64,000 nt of DNA from an uncultured Prevotellaceae bacterium (GTDB taxonomy: Bacteria; Bacteroidota; Bacteroidia; Bacteroidales; Muribaculaceae): the NCBI GenBank assembly GCA_900316835.1, contig ONEL01000002.1, positions 225,976 to 289,975 on the forward strand, in the 5' to 3' direction. The notes beneath the pieces are model-generated. The model did no database searches. It had not been told where the DNA came from and saw only the letters and a program-made list of their open reading frames with translations. This document shows positions 41,555-50,384 of this stretch, piece after piece; position 1 is the stretch's first letter, and every line of letters begins with the position of its first letter. The position numbers and the translations under genes are program-made.

Positions 41555-44305
41555 TTAGAATCTCACTCCCACGTTCAAGTACATGCGAAATCCTTGAGCA
41601 TAATAATACTTGTTGGGGAACTTGGCAGTGGTGTAGTTTTTGTAGTCGAAACGTCCCTGCTGGTAGCCGCCAGTTTGGATGCTGGTGTTGTTGAGCAGGT
41701 TGTTAAGACTGAGGTTAAGGTTGAGCGAAGCGCGACGGTTAAGGTAGATAACCTTACCAATGCTCATGTTGATAATGAGAGCCTCGTTGAGCTTCTCTTG
41801 CTTGCCAATGTCCTGCATCATCTGCATGAGTTCTTGCTCGCTGCTTGCCTTGGTGTAGAGCTCGGGCAGAACCTCGTGGCGAATGGGCGAGAGGTCTACG
41901 TAAGAGCGGTTCATCCACACACCGTTAATCTCAAAGAACCACATCTTGGGGGCGCTCCAGTTGAAGCCTAGGCTATAGGCCTCTTGTGGAGTTCCGCTCA
42001 CGTAGAAGTTCTTCAAGTAAACGGTTTGAGTGACATCGGCCACCGAGCCGTTCTCAAAGCTGCGAGTGCCGGTTGGACGGTTCTTGTACTGATAGCGGGC
42101 AATGGTTGCCGCGGCATTGAGGGTGAGAGATGGTGTAATCTTGTAGGCTGCACCAATCTCCACGCCTTTGTGTTCCTTTTGCACGCCTGTGAGCGCATAG
42201 TTCACAAAGGTGCTGTTGTAGTCGTCGTAGAACGAGGTGCGCTCGGTCATGTCCCAGAACTCGGTCCAGAAACCGGTGATAGAGCCCATGAAGTTGCGGT
42301 AATTCCACACGTAGCCAATGTCGCCCGAAAGCACGCGTGCGCTCTTGAGGTCGGTGATAACATCGTCCTTGATGCGTGGAGAGATGTAGGCATTGTAATA
42401 CTCGGGAGCGCGAGTGCCATAGTAGGCATGCAACTGGATGTTGTTGCGACCGTCAATCTTGAAGATTGCGCCGGCCTTCACGGCATAGTTGATGAAGCTG
42501 TGGCTGTCGCCCTTGCCTTTAGAATTCTCGGGTGCACGTCCGTTGCGCATGTTACCGTCGCGCTGGAAGGATGTGGCGCTAACCTGCGCGCCATAGTTGA
42601 TGTCGAAGCGGCTCAGGTTAATCACATTTTGTGCCCAAATCCTGCCAGTAATCGAATTGATGTTATAGTCATAACCGAAACGGTCTTTTTCCATGATGCG
42701 GCGATTGGGGTTGTCGAGGTCGTTTTGCAGGAGCTCGGCGTCACCGGGGAAGTCACGCTCGGCATACTGGTCAACGTCGAGCCAGTAGCGTCCACCCAGC
42801 AGGTCTTTCATAGTCTTGTAGTAGGACGAGCGGCTATAGTTGGCACTCACGCCACCTTGCAGTGTGATCTTCTCGGTGAGTCGCATGTTGAGGTTGCTGC
42901 TCAGCATCCAGTTGAACTGATTGCTGTGGCGATTTTCAATCACATAGCTTGACCCCTTGTCCTCTCCACCGTTCTCATATTCATAGTTGTTGAGGTAGTT
43001 GATTTGGTAGAGATTTGCCCAGTTGAGCTGACGTTTTTCCTCCATGTTGAGCCACTCCCACTCAAAGAGGTCGGCAGTCTCGGGACTGCTGGTGCGGTAA
43101 TAGGAAGGAAGATAGCGGTAGTAGTCGGGACGTGGGTCGCGCGAGTTGTACCAGTTCAGGGCGCTAGAGGAGTAGAACGACTTGTGGAAAGCTAGTCCGG
43201 TGTTGAGCGTTGTCCCTGTCTTTGGGGTCCATATCCAGCTCAGGATAGCTGTGGGATCGAAGGATTGTACCACGCGCGCGTTGCGCTTCTTGCCCTCTTG
43301 CCAGCCCCAGTTGGTGTTGTAAAGGTTGCTACCGGCGAGCTGGTAAGCCTCGTCGAAGGTGGCAGAGTTGCTGGCGCGCTTAGTGGGTGCTCCAAACACT
43401 GTTAGCGATACTGAGTGCTCAGAGTTAAGTACCTTCTGCAACGACAAGAAAGCGCCCCAGCTGTTGTAGAACGAGCCAGGGATTATGCCCTCGCCGGCAT
43501 AGCGGGCTATGGCACTGAGTGTGAGTGCCCATCCGTGCTGGTTAAGACCGGTGCTGTAAGTTATCATGCCACGCCAGCGGTAATTGCTGTTAGTGTAGGC
43601 AATGCTTCCGCGGAATCCGGGAGCGTAGTCCTTGGCATAGGTGAAAATGTTAGTAGCTCCACCCACATCGCCAAAACCAAAGCTGGTGGCCTCGGTAGCA
43701 TACCCCACGCTGCGGCTGCGGAACGCCTGGTTCATACCACCTATCATGGAGTAGTTGAAGCGTCCACGTGCGGCGTCGTTGAAGTTGATGCCGTTGATGT
43801 AGGTCTGGCTGTACTCATTGTTGTAACCACGAATTCTGAATCGCATGGTGCTGAAGTTGTAGTTCGTGGCCTTGTAGTAAGGATTGTCGGTAGCTCCTGT
43901 CAGAGCTCCCACTTGCTGTGTGTTACCTTCCTCGTCCTCAAGCATCGACTCGGTGAGAACAATCTCGGCATTCTCATTGTTCTCGTCATCGATTTCGGAA
44001 GACGACGGGATCAGCTTGATTGTGCCCAAGTCGTCAATGCCGTTGAGAATAGTAACATCGAGCACAAGGTCGCGGTAGCCGTAGCAAAGAATCATCACTC
44101 GGTCGCTACCTGGCTTGGCATCGGTGATAACAAAGTCGCCACTGGGGCCAGTGATGGCACTGACTCCTTGCTCATCAAGAAGCACAGTGGCACCCACAAC
44201 CGGCACACTGGTTCGGCTGTCAATCACGATGCCTCGCAGCCCACTCTGAGCCCACGTGTTGAGGCTCAAGAAGAGCGTAAGAAGCATGAATAGTTTAAGT
44301 CTCAT
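41555..44305 (-). CDS. TonB-dependent outer-membrane receptor with carboxypeptidase-like N-terminal domain
   Basis: 916 residues. A signal peptide (MRLKLFMLLTLFLSLNTWAQ) leads into a carboxypeptidase regulatory-like domain at about 22-105 (GIVIDSRTSVPVVGATVLLD). An acidic linker, a plug domain (STMRFRIRGYNNEYSQTYIN) and a long beta barrel ending in MYLNVGVRF follow. It imports a substrate across the outer membrane using TonB-ExbBD energy. The partner encoded downstream is a DUF5689 lipoprotein, not a SusD homologue, a pairing known in Bacteroidota, sometimes with a secreted nuclease or phosphoesterase, neither of which is seen here. The substrate cannot be read. A -7 box (TATCTTTG, 44417-44410) lies 105 bases upstream. 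Confidence 0.92.
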   Translation of the reverse strand: MRLKLFMLLTLFLSLNTWAQSGLRGIVIDSRTSVPVVGATVLLDEQGVSAITGPSGDFVITDAKPGSDRVMILCYGYRDLVLDVTILNGIDDLGTIKLIPSSSEIDDENNENAEIVLTESMLEDEEGNTQQVGALTGATDNPYYKATNYNFSTMRFRIRGYNNEYSQTYINGINFNDAARGRFNYSMIGGMNQAFRSRSVGYATEATSFGFGDVGGATNIFTYAKDYAPGFRGSIAYTNSNYRWRGMITYSTGLNQHGWALTLSAIARYAGEGIIPGSFYNSWGAFLSLQKVLNSEHSVSLTVFGAPTKRASNSATFDEAYQLAGSNLYNTNWGWQEGKKRNARVVQSFDPTAILSWIWTPKTGTTLNTGLAFHKSFYSSSALNWYNSRDPRPDYYRYLPSYYRTSSPETADLFEWEWLNMEEKRQLNWANLYQINYLNNYEYENGGEDKGSSYVIENRHSNQFNWMLSSNLNMRLTEKITLQGGVSANYSRSSYYKTMKDLLGGRYWLDVDQYAERDFPGDAELLQNDLDNPNRRIMEKDRFGYDYNINSITGRIWAQNVINLSRFDINYGAQVSATSFQRDGNMRNGRAPENSKGKGDSHSFINYAVKAGAIFKIDGRNNIQLHAYYGTRAPEYYNAYISPRIKDDVITDLKSARVLSGDIGYVWNYRNFMGSITGFWTEFWDMTERTSFYDDYNSTFVNYALTGVQKEHKGVEIGAAYKITPSLTLNAAATIARYQYKNRPTGTRSFENGSVADVTQTVYLKNFYVSGTPQEAYSLGFNWSAPKMWFFEINGVWMNRSYVDLSPIRHEVLPELYTKASSEQELMQMMQDIGKQEKLNEALIINMSIGKVIYLNRRASLNLNLSLNNLLNNTSIQTGGYQQGRFDYKNYTTAKFPNKYYYAQGFRMYLNVGVRF

Positions 44306-44620
44306 AAATAGTATTTGATTAATAATGTTTAATGTTCTCGATTAACACGCTTAACCTAAAAAAGGTTAAAAACTGGCGTAGGTCATTTCATAGTTAAGTA
44401 TAAAGTTTTCAAAGATACAACTTTTTTTTTACAGTCACATACAAATATGTTAATTATTTTTAGGCATGAAATCATTTTATATCCATTTCTCGACGTGACA
44501 ATTTGTTCATTGGTCGAAAAATGTGAGTTAATTATCTTAATTCTTAATTTTTTTTATTATTTTTGCAATCTACTAGTATTGTGTGACACATTTTCTTATC
44601 TAAATTAAAATACTATTATT
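44306..44620. other. Divergent promoter region between TonB receptor and DUF4923 genes
   Basis: 315 bases, AT-rich, no gene. It contains a minus-strand -7 box TATCTTTG (44417-44410) for the receptor and a plus-strand -7 box TATTTTTG (44558-44565) for the DUF4923 gene. Neither has a clear -33 box at the usual distance. A run of ten T lies at 44421-44430. Confidence 0.55.
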
Positions 44621-45367
44621 ATGTTCAAGAAAGTTATTTACTCTACAATTATTGCCACTTCGCTATTCCTGAGCGGATGTGGCACAACTGGCAATGGCTT
44701 GCTGGGCAATGTGCTTGGTGGCGGAACAATGGGAACTACAAATGGCACAAGTAGTGTGCTGGGAAGCGTGCTGGGCAGCGTGCTTGGCGGTAGCAGCAGC
44801 GCCTCGACCGGTGGTGGCTTGCTGGGCGGTGTGCTGGGAAGTGTTATCAACAGCAACACAGCCAGCGGATTGCTCGACATGGTGATTGGCCATGTGAAAC
44901 TGAGTCAAACCGAGATGGTGGGTACTTGGGTTTATAGTGAGCCAGGATGTGCCTTCACAAGCGAGAACCTGCTTGCCAAGGCAGGAGGCTCGGTAGCGGC
45001 TACTCAAGTTAAGCAAAAGTTGCTCACTGCCTATAATAGCCTGGGGATTTCGAGCCAGAACACTGGCTTCGCGTTTGACCAGCAAGGCAATTTCGAGGGC
45101 TATATCAAGGGTCTCCCCTTGAAGGGCACTTACACTCTTGACACCAGCAACGGTAAACTCAACCTCAAGACCGCTTTGTTTACTGTTCCTGCATTTGTGA
45201 CTCGCACCACTAATGGATTGTCGATCACCATGGAATCAAAGAAACTCTTGAGTACACTAAAAACCTTGATGGCTCTCACCGGCAACAGCACCCTTACCAC
45301 CATTGGCAACCTGGGCGACAACTTCGACGGTGTGCGACTTGGCTTCGACGTGGTTAAGTATCAGTAA
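44621..45367 (+). CDS. DUF4923 family lipoprotein
   Basis: 248 residues. A lipoprotein signal (MFKKVIYSTIIATSLFLSGC, cysteine 20) is followed by a 60-residue Gly/Ser-rich stretch with repeats of LGSVLGSVLGG, which looks flexible or zipper-like. The DUF4923 domain begins near residue 95: MVGTWVYSEPGCAFTSENLL, KQKLLTAYNSLGIS, GFAFDQQGNFEGYIKGLPLK and a C-terminal SITMESKKLLSTLKTLM. The family is Bacteroidota-specific and its function is unknown. It has its own promoter and terminator. Confidence 0.88.
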   Translation: MFKKVIYSTIIATSLFLSGCGTTGNGLLGNVLGGGTMGTTNGTSSVLGSVLGSVLGGSSSASTGGGLLGGVLGSVINSNTASGLLDMVIGHVKLSQTEMVGTWVYSEPGCAFTSENLLAKAGGSVAATQVKQKLLTAYNSLGISSQNTGFAFDQQGNFEGYIKGLPLKGTYTLDTSNGKLNLKTALFTVPAFVTRTTNGLSITMESKKLLSTLKTLMALTGNSTLTTIGNLGDNFDGVRLGFDVVKYQ

Positions 45368-45391
45368 TTATATTAATCGCAATAGCAAAGC

Positions 45392-45425
45392 ATGGGCATG
45401 GCAACTAGGCTGTGCCCATTTTTTA
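45392..45425 (+). terminator. Terminator after the DUF4923 gene
   Basis: ATGGGCA (45392-45398) pairs with TGCCCAT (45413-45419), followed by TTTTTATTT. Confidence 0.7.
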
Positions 45426-45487
45426 TTTGCGCAAGGGCGGGCATTGTGAACTTAAAACGTTAATTTATAGTTAAAAGTGGCATGGTT

Positions 45488-45520
45488 TTTGCTATTGTAT
45501 TTTAAACTTAGATACCTTTG
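45488..45520 (+). promoter_or_regulatory. Promoter for the GYF_2 protein gene
   Basis: TTTG at 45488-45491 and TACCTTTG at 45513-45520 are separated by 21 bp, 87 bases before the start codon. Confidence 0.65.
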
Positions 45521-45606
45521 CGACAATCTAAAGGCTTGAAAGCGTAAAAAAATTCTATATATTTAATTAATGTTTTGTTTCACTTTTAAAAAATGTTTTA
45601 GGTACA

Positions 45607-46521
45607 ATGGAATTTTTTATAATCATGAATGATCAGCAGCAAGGGCCATTTACCCTTGAGCAACTGAGTGGCATGAGCATCATGCCCGATACACCAGTGT
45701 GGCATGAAGGTATGGTAGACTGGGAACCAGCCTGCAATGTGGCTGAGTTGCAGCACATGGTGGCTTATGCGCCAGGGGCGGTAGCTCCCGCAACAGCTAC
45801 TACTCAGCGGCAAGGCACGCAACCACCTCAATGGGATGGCGCTAAATATCGTGCGGGCCAGCCTGCCCAGGTTGAACCCGTTGCTCCCAAGCCTCGCAAG
45901 AGCCACACAGCATTATGGGTCACGCTAGCATTGCTGGCTGTTATTGCCATCATCCTTGCTGTCACTAACCCCGACAAGGACGACCATTGTCGCGCCATTA
46001 CTAAGGTGTCGCGCACATGGATGACCGAGACCATTAGCGACATGGGTGGGACAGGAATTATAGGCGGCATTGTTAAGGTTGGGTCTACTCAGCTCATTCG
46101 CAGCGCAATAAATCAGTTTGTCGATGTCGACAACTATGTTCTGTTCTCAATGGGATATATCGACACTGGTGCCGAGAAATCGAAAGTGTCGCTGGGCATC
46201 TTGGGACATGTGTTTACCTTCGAGAAAAGCCATATTGACGAAAAGCTCCAAGAGGCCATTGGACTTAACATAAAAGAACTTATCAATATAGGCAAAAGCA
46301 TTGGAGGAGATAATGCCGACGATGTGCGACAAGACAATGCCGTTGTTGAGCCGTCTCAAGAAGACCCGGTGCAAGAAGAGGAGATTACCCCCGAGGATCG
46401 TGCCGAATCGTCGTTCAACCTGCCAGCGCAAGTCGACACTATCATTAAAGAAAGTGCCCGCACTGCTGCAAAGCAAGGCGTGAAGATGCTGGAAAAAGCC
46501 ATCGACGATGCCTTGAAATGA
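45607..46521 (+). CDS. GYF_2-domain membrane protein with DUF4359-like region
   Basis: 304 residues. Residues 1-50 are a GYF_2/DUF4339 domain (QQQGPFTLEQLSGMSIMPDT, VWHEGMVDWEPA), a fold that binds Pro-rich peptides or marks membrane-associated scaffolds. A Pro/Ala linker follows, then one membrane helix at about 101-117 (ALWVTLALLAVIAIILAV). Next is a DUF4359-like domain starting TNPDKDDHCRAITK and containing NYVLFSMGYID and LGILGHVFTF. An acidic segment and a C-terminal helix (RTAAKQGVKMLEKAIDDAL) end the protein. Function unknown. A Pro-rich partner such as the zinc-ribbon protein at 19953 is conceivable, but that is speculation. Confidence 0.8.
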   Translation: MEFFIIMNDQQQGPFTLEQLSGMSIMPDTPVWHEGMVDWEPACNVAELQHMVAYAPGAVAPATATTQRQGTQPPQWDGAKYRAGQPAQVEPVAPKPRKSHTALWVTLALLAVIAIILAVTNPDKDDHCRAITKVSRTWMTETISDMGGTGIIGGIVKVGSTQLIRSAINQFVDVDNYVLFSMGYIDTGAEKSKVSLGILGHVFTFEKSHIDEKLQEAIGLNIKELINIGKSIGGDNADDVRQDNAVVEPSQEDPVQEEEITPEDRAESSFNLPAQVDTIIKESARTAAKQGVKMLEKAIDDALK

Positions 46522-46592
46522 GTGGCTGGTTTCTCTCAAAGCGATAATTATTTTTTATTAGCGCGTGTGTCAAAATGCGCGATAAACTTTAG

Positions 46593-46640
46593 CTCCTCCT
46601 TCTATATAACTCTTACACGTGCGTTATATAGAAGGAGGAG
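46593..46640. terminator. Perfect 18-bp hairpin between convergent genes
   Basis: CTCCTCCTTCTATATAAC (46593-46610) is followed after 12 bases by its exact complement (46623-46640). It lies between the convergent GYF_2 and 147-residue genes and most likely ends both transcripts, although neither strand has a good T tract. Upstream at about 46567 is TGTGTCAAAATGCG, also found at the edge of the element at 61633. Confidence 0.6.
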
Positions 46641-46746
46641 TTGTCATCAGTTGCACAGTTGGCAGGAACGTCACATTTTGTGTGGTTCAAATTAGTTTAA
46701 TAAGTGTGCTGAAAAACATACCGCATGACTTACTGTGAACGTTGTC

Positions 46747-47190
46747 TTACAATTCGTCGTGGGCGAATGCCAGCAGTAGCTTTGCTTTGTAGCGTCGCCA
46801 CTCCAAGTGGTAGATGCTAGGGTTGTGGTCGTTAGTGTGCGGGTCGATCTCGCCATAGAAACGCATGAGCATGAATTGTGCCAGTAGTGCCACTATGGTG
46901 TCGCGCAAGGCGGTTTCAAATAGTTGTCCTTGCTCATGCTTGAAAGTGAACGTCATGGTGATGTTAGCGCTGGTCGCGTTGGGGTTATAGTTGTCAAAGT
47001 AGAGATATCCCATGACTCGCTGTCGCAGGTCGGCATATCCTTCGCGCAGCTTGATTAACAGCATGTTGCGGTTGTCGGCTGTGAGCACTCGTGCTCCAGG
47101 CTTGTGGGCATTGTACCATGCGCTTTGTGCGTAGACATAGTTTAGGATATCGTCGATGTCGATTGTGATTGTGATGTTGTGCTTGTTCAT
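46747..47190 (-). CDS. Hypothetical protein, 147 residues
   Basis: I do not recognise the family. It starts with an alternating hydrophobic strand (NITITIDIDDILNYVYAQSA) and has a central strand ANITMTFTFKHEQGQLFETA. A helical region ALLAQFMLMRFYG and a basic, aromatic tail (YHLEWRRYKAKLLLAFAHDE) follow. There is no signal peptide or membrane helix, so it is probably cytoplasmic. It follows the 149-residue gene by 67 bases on the same strand and they probably share the promoter at 47767-47798. Base composition matches neighbours, giving no sign of recent transfer. Confidence 0.65.
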   Translation of the reverse strand: MNKHNITITIDIDDILNYVYAQSAWYNAHKPGARVLTADNRNMLLIKLREGYADLRQRVMGYLYFDNYNPNATSANITMTFTFKHEQGQLFETALRDTIVALLAQFMLMRFYGEIDPHTNDHNPSIYHLEWRRYKAKLLLAFAHDEL

Positions 47191-47257
47191 GATAGATGTG
47201 TGAGTGTGTTTAGAAAAAGGTGTTACTGTAAAAGAATGATGTTAAAGCCAGGTGCTC

Positions 47258-47707
47258 TTATGCCACACGGCCATAGGGGCGACGGATGTGCATGAGCCTT
47301 AACATGCGCTTGATGATTGCCCAGGCATGGTCGTGAGTGAGATAGAAACGAGAGGCACGGCACTGCTCCAGCACCAGAGTGATAGCTCGCGACATCGACA
47401 TCTTGCCTTGCTGCATGAGGCACTCTACCTTACTGGTGAGTTCAAGCCACATTTCCTGATTCACTGTGCTCTTGAGGCTGAAACTGGTGTCGTGCCTGAG
47501 CAGGTGTGATACTACAATGCAAGCGCGGTCGTAGCCCACATGATAGGGTGGGGCGCCTGTGGCAAGTGCTATCTCAAGTGCCACGCGGCGCAGGTTCTTC
47601 ACGCGTCGTGAGCGCAGATTGTCGTAGATTTCGCAATAAAGTTCGGTCAATTCCCTGTCGCGTGTGTCGCGACGTTGAGCGCTTTCGCTCTTGTTCAAAT
47701 AGTTCAT
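47258..47707 (-). CDS. Hypothetical protein, 149 residues, basic and helical
   Basis: I do not recognise the family. The protein is Arg/Lys-rich and almost wholly helical. Segments such as ALEIALATGAPPYHVGYDRA and KMSMSRAITLVLEQ have the spacing of helix-turn-helix-like motifs, and the N-terminus (LNKSESAQRRDTRDRELTEL) is highly charged. It could be a nucleic-acid-binding protein, but this is inference from composition. It has a well-formed promoter 60 bases upstream and is the first gene of a two-gene unit with the 147-residue gene. It resembles small genes often seen in conserved chromosomal spots more than prophage genes, since no phage gene is nearby. Confidence 0.65.
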   Translation of the reverse strand: MNYLNKSESAQRRDTRDRELTELYCEIYDNLRSRRVKNLRRVALEIALATGAPPYHVGYDRACIVVSHLLRHDTSFSLKSTVNQEMWLELTSKVECLMQQGKMSMSRAITLVLEQCRASRFYLTHDHAWAIIKRMLRLMHIRRPYGRVA

Positions 47708-47766
47708 GATGTGTAATGTTGTTTTTTATTAAGGTTAATACATGGTGTGTGTCGTAATTCACGGTA

Positions 47767-47798
47767 CAAAGATAATACACAAAATGGTAAAATGCAAA
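47767..47798 (-). promoter_or_regulatory. Promoter for the two hypothetical genes
   Basis: The minus strand reads TTTG (47798-47795), 20 bp, then TATCTTTG (47774-47767), a full consensus match. Confidence 0.75.
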
Positions 47799-47877
47799 TT
47801 AATTAAGGTAAAATAACAATTATTTCCAGTTCTGCGCAATTTATTTTATAAGGTATTAGATAGTGTTTCTATAAAAA

Positions 47878-47903
47878 AAGACTCGGACCTATGCCCGAGT
47901 CTT
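47878..47903 (-). terminator. Terminator after the CoA-transferase gene
   Basis: AAGACTCGG (47878-47886) pairs with CCGAGTCTT (47895-47903). Reading the minus strand, the stem is followed by a T run. Confidence 0.85.
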
Positions 47904-47935
47904 AATGTGCGGTAGATTGAAAAAATCCCGCTTTA

Positions 47936-49429
47936 TTATTTGGCCGAGAAGTCGGCATTGCGCATGTCGCCGGTGCGAGCCAGCGCGGTGTGGAAGGCGA
48001 GAGCCATCTCGTTGTTCTGCATCACGTGTCCCATCTTGCAAGCCTTCAGGTACTCGCGCAGCAATGGGCGATAGACGGGATGAGCCGCATTCTCGATGAT
48101 TTCCTCGGCGCATTGCACGGGGTCCTTGAAGCGCAGGTCGGCAACACCCTGGTCGGTAACGATGATGTCAACACTGTGCACAGTGTGGTCGATGTGAGTA
48201 CACATGGGCACGATGGTTGAGATGCAGTCGTCCTTCTTGATTGATGGGCACATGAAGATGCTGGTGTAAGCGTTGCGAGTGAAGTCGCCACTGCCGCCAA
48301 TTCCGTTCATCAGTCTTGTGCCGCTCACGTGCGATGAGTTGATATTGCCAAAGATGTCGGCCTCGATGGCGGTGTTCATTGAGAGCACGCCCAGGCGACG
48401 GATAACCTCGGGGTTATTGCTTATCTCGCTGGGGCGCATGAGCACCTTGTCGTGCAGCTTGTCGATGTTAGCAAAGAACTCTGCCATGGTGTCGTGGGCA
48501 AGAGTGAGTGAGCAGGTGCTCACAAACTTGCAGTGACCGTCGAGCAGTAGCTTCACGAAGGTGTCTTGCATAACCTCGGTGTAAACCTCAAATGCCGGAA
48601 TCTCGTCACTCTCCTCAAGGCTGTCGAGCACGGCATTGGCGATGTTACCCACACCACTCTGCAATGGCAAGAACGACTTGGGGATGCGGCCACACTTCAT
48701 CTCGTTGATAAGGAATTGAACCACGTTGTGACCAATCTTGCGGGTGGTGTCATCGACTGGAGTGAAGGCACCGGCCTTGCCAAGCTGGAACGAAGTTTTT
48801 ACCACGCCCACAACCTTCTTGGGGTCGACATGAGCAGTGGGTGAGCCAGCGCGGTCGTGAGGAGTGTAGATGGGAATTTCGCGACGGCAGGGAGGGTCGA
48901 GAGGAATGTAGATGTCGTGCAAGCCACGAATGCTCTCGGGCAACTGGTCGTTGAGCTCGATGATAACCTTGTCGGCGCACATGAGCCATGTGGGGGTGCA
49001 GCCCACCGAGGTGCCAAGCACGATTTCGCCATCGTCGGTGATGCTTTGAGCCTCAACGATGGCAACGTTCATCTTGCCGTAATAGTTGTAGCGGAACTCT
49101 TGTGAGAGCTCGCTCAAGTGGCGGTCGTTGTAGTGGATAGCATTACTGTTGATAGCCTTGCGCAAGTCGGGGTGCGACTGGTAAGGGGTGCGATAGTTGA
49201 TGGCCTCGGCGCGTGTGAGCTCGCCATCGATGAAGTCGTTGGTCGAAGCACCGCTGAAGATGTTGATTTTAAACTCGCGACCAGCTTCATGCTCGCGACG
49301 GGCCTTAGCGGCGATGAAAGGGGCTACTGCCTTGGGGCAGCCAGGAGCGGTAAAGCCCGATACGCCCACGTTGTCACCATTCTGGACAAACTCGGCAGCC
49401 TCTTCGGCTGTGATAATTGGGTAAATCAT
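47936..49429 (-). CDS. Acetyl-CoA hydrolase/transferase family CoA-transferase (succinate or propionyl-CoA:succinate type)
   Basis: 497 residues, typical of the Cat1/ScpC family. These enzymes move CoA between succinate, acetate or propionate and conserve the thioester during succinate-propionate fermentation. Visible motifs are VGVSGFTAPGCPKAVAPFIA near the N-terminus, LGTSVGCTPTWL, the catalytic glutamate in AFEVYTEVMQD, and the CoA-pocket segment MNGIGGSGDFTRNAY. HTVHSVDIIVTDQGVADLR lies near the end. A -7 box (TAACTTTG, 49491-49484) precedes it. The exact acyl preference is not decidable from sequence. Together with the pyrophosphatase it suggests energy-saving anaerobic metabolism. Confidence 0.9.
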   Translation of the reverse strand: MIYPIITAEEAAEFVQNGDNVGVSGFTAPGCPKAVAPFIAAKARREHEAGREFKINIFSGASTNDFIDGELTRAEAINYRTPYQSHPDLRKAINSNAIHYNDRHLSELSQEFRYNYYGKMNVAIVEAQSITDDGEIVLGTSVGCTPTWLMCADKVIIELNDQLPESIRGLHDIYIPLDPPCRREIPIYTPHDRAGSPTAHVDPKKVVGVVKTSFQLGKAGAFTPVDDTTRKIGHNVVQFLINEMKCGRIPKSFLPLQSGVGNIANAVLDSLEESDEIPAFEVYTEVMQDTFVKLLLDGHCKFVSTCSLTLAHDTMAEFFANIDKLHDKVLMRPSEISNNPEVIRRLGVLSMNTAIEADIFGNINSSHVSGTRLMNGIGGSGDFTRNAYTSIFMCPSIKKDDCISTIVPMCTHIDHTVHSVDIIVTDQGVADLRFKDPVQCAEEIIENAAHPVYRPLLREYLKACKMGHVMQNNEMALAFHTALARTGDMRNADFSAK

Positions 49430-49483
49430 TGTAAGTTATAGTTTATATAAGTGTTTTGAGTAAAGTCGTTGTCAAAAACGATG

Positions 49484-49491
49484 CAAAGTTA
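49484..49491 (-). promoter_or_regulatory. -7 box for the CoA-transferase gene
   Basis: The minus strand reads TAACTTTG, 54 bases before the start codon. No clear -33 box is seen. Confidence 0.5.
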
Positions 49492-49561
49492 CACATTATT
49501 TTTATATGGAAAAAGGAATTAAAGAATTTAAAGACCTAAGGCATCAACAATAGGTACAAAA

Positions 49562-49591
49562 AACCTGCACAGCCATGATGGTGTGCAGGTT
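49562..49591 (-). terminator. Terminator after frr
   Basis: AACCTGCACA (49562-49571) pairs with TGTGCAGGTT (49582-49591). The minus strand continues into a T-rich stretch. Confidence 0.85.
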
Positions 49592-49623
49592 ATCTTGTGG
49601 TGAAAAAATGCGATCCGATTTTT

Positions 49624-50184
49624 TTACACAGTGAGAATCTCCTTCTCCTTGGCGGCGAAGACTTCGTCAATTTTCTTGAGGTACTTGTCGTGGAGTTTCT
49701 GCACTTTTTCCTCTCCGTCCTTCTGGGCATCCTCGGGCATACCGTCTTTAACGGCTTTCTTCAAGCCCTCAATGAGCTCACGGCGGGCGTTGCGCACGCT
49801 CACTTTAGCTTTCTCGGCCTCGGCTTTAGCGTCCTTCACGAGTTGCTTGCGGCGCTCCTCGGTGAGGGGTGGGAAGTTGAGGCGGATAATCTCGCCGTTG
49901 TTCTCGGGAGTGATGCCTATGTTGGAGTCGAGAATAGCTTTCTCAATCACCTTGATCATGGGTTTTTCCCATGGAGTGATGGTGATGCTGCGAGCATCGG
50001 GCACTGCCACGTTGGCGACGTTGGCGATGGGCATCATTGAGCCATAATATTCCACCTTCACAGGGTCCAGAATTTTGGGGTTGGCCTTGCCGGCGCGCAC
50101 GCGCGAGAGGGTTTCGTCGAGATAAGCCACAGCCTCGTTCATCTTCTTCTCGGCTGCGTCAAGATAGGTTTTTACATCTTCCAT
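49624..50184 (-). CDS. frr: Ribosome recycling factor
   Basis: 186 residues, the standard length. RRF splits the post-termination ribosome together with EF-G. Conserved segments are visible throughout: [99 protein letters not shown] and [16 protein letters not shown]. It is usually found after pyrH, which is not in this window. Here it appears to be a single gene with its own terminator, 200 bases downstream of a porin-like gene. Confidence 0.98.
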   Translation of the reverse strand: MEDVKTYLDAAEKKMNEAVAYLDETLSRVRAGKANPKILDPVKVEYYGSMMPIANVANVAVPDARSITITPWEKPMIKVIEKAILDSNIGITPENNGEIIRLNFPPLTEERRKQLVKDAKAEAEKAKVSVRNARRELIEGLKKAVKDGMPEDAQKDGEEKVQKLHDKYLKKIDEVFAAKEKEILTV

Positions 50185-50384
50185 AATGATATATTATTTA
50201 GTTAATTATTTTCGGATTTTCATTTTCAAACCACGAAAATATACATTTTTTACTATCGTTGCAAGAAAATCATCAAAAAACTTGCTTTTTTGCATGTTTG
50301 TCAAGCCTATTGCAGAGCAAGAAGCTGATAAAAAACGGCAGAGCAAGTAGCCCCTCAAGTGCCTGGATACTTTATTTATTTAGA

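Noticed and set aside
41984..42952. 322-codon open frame on the plus strand
   Set aside because: Antisense to the TonB receptor, whose plug and barrel are clear in the other frame.
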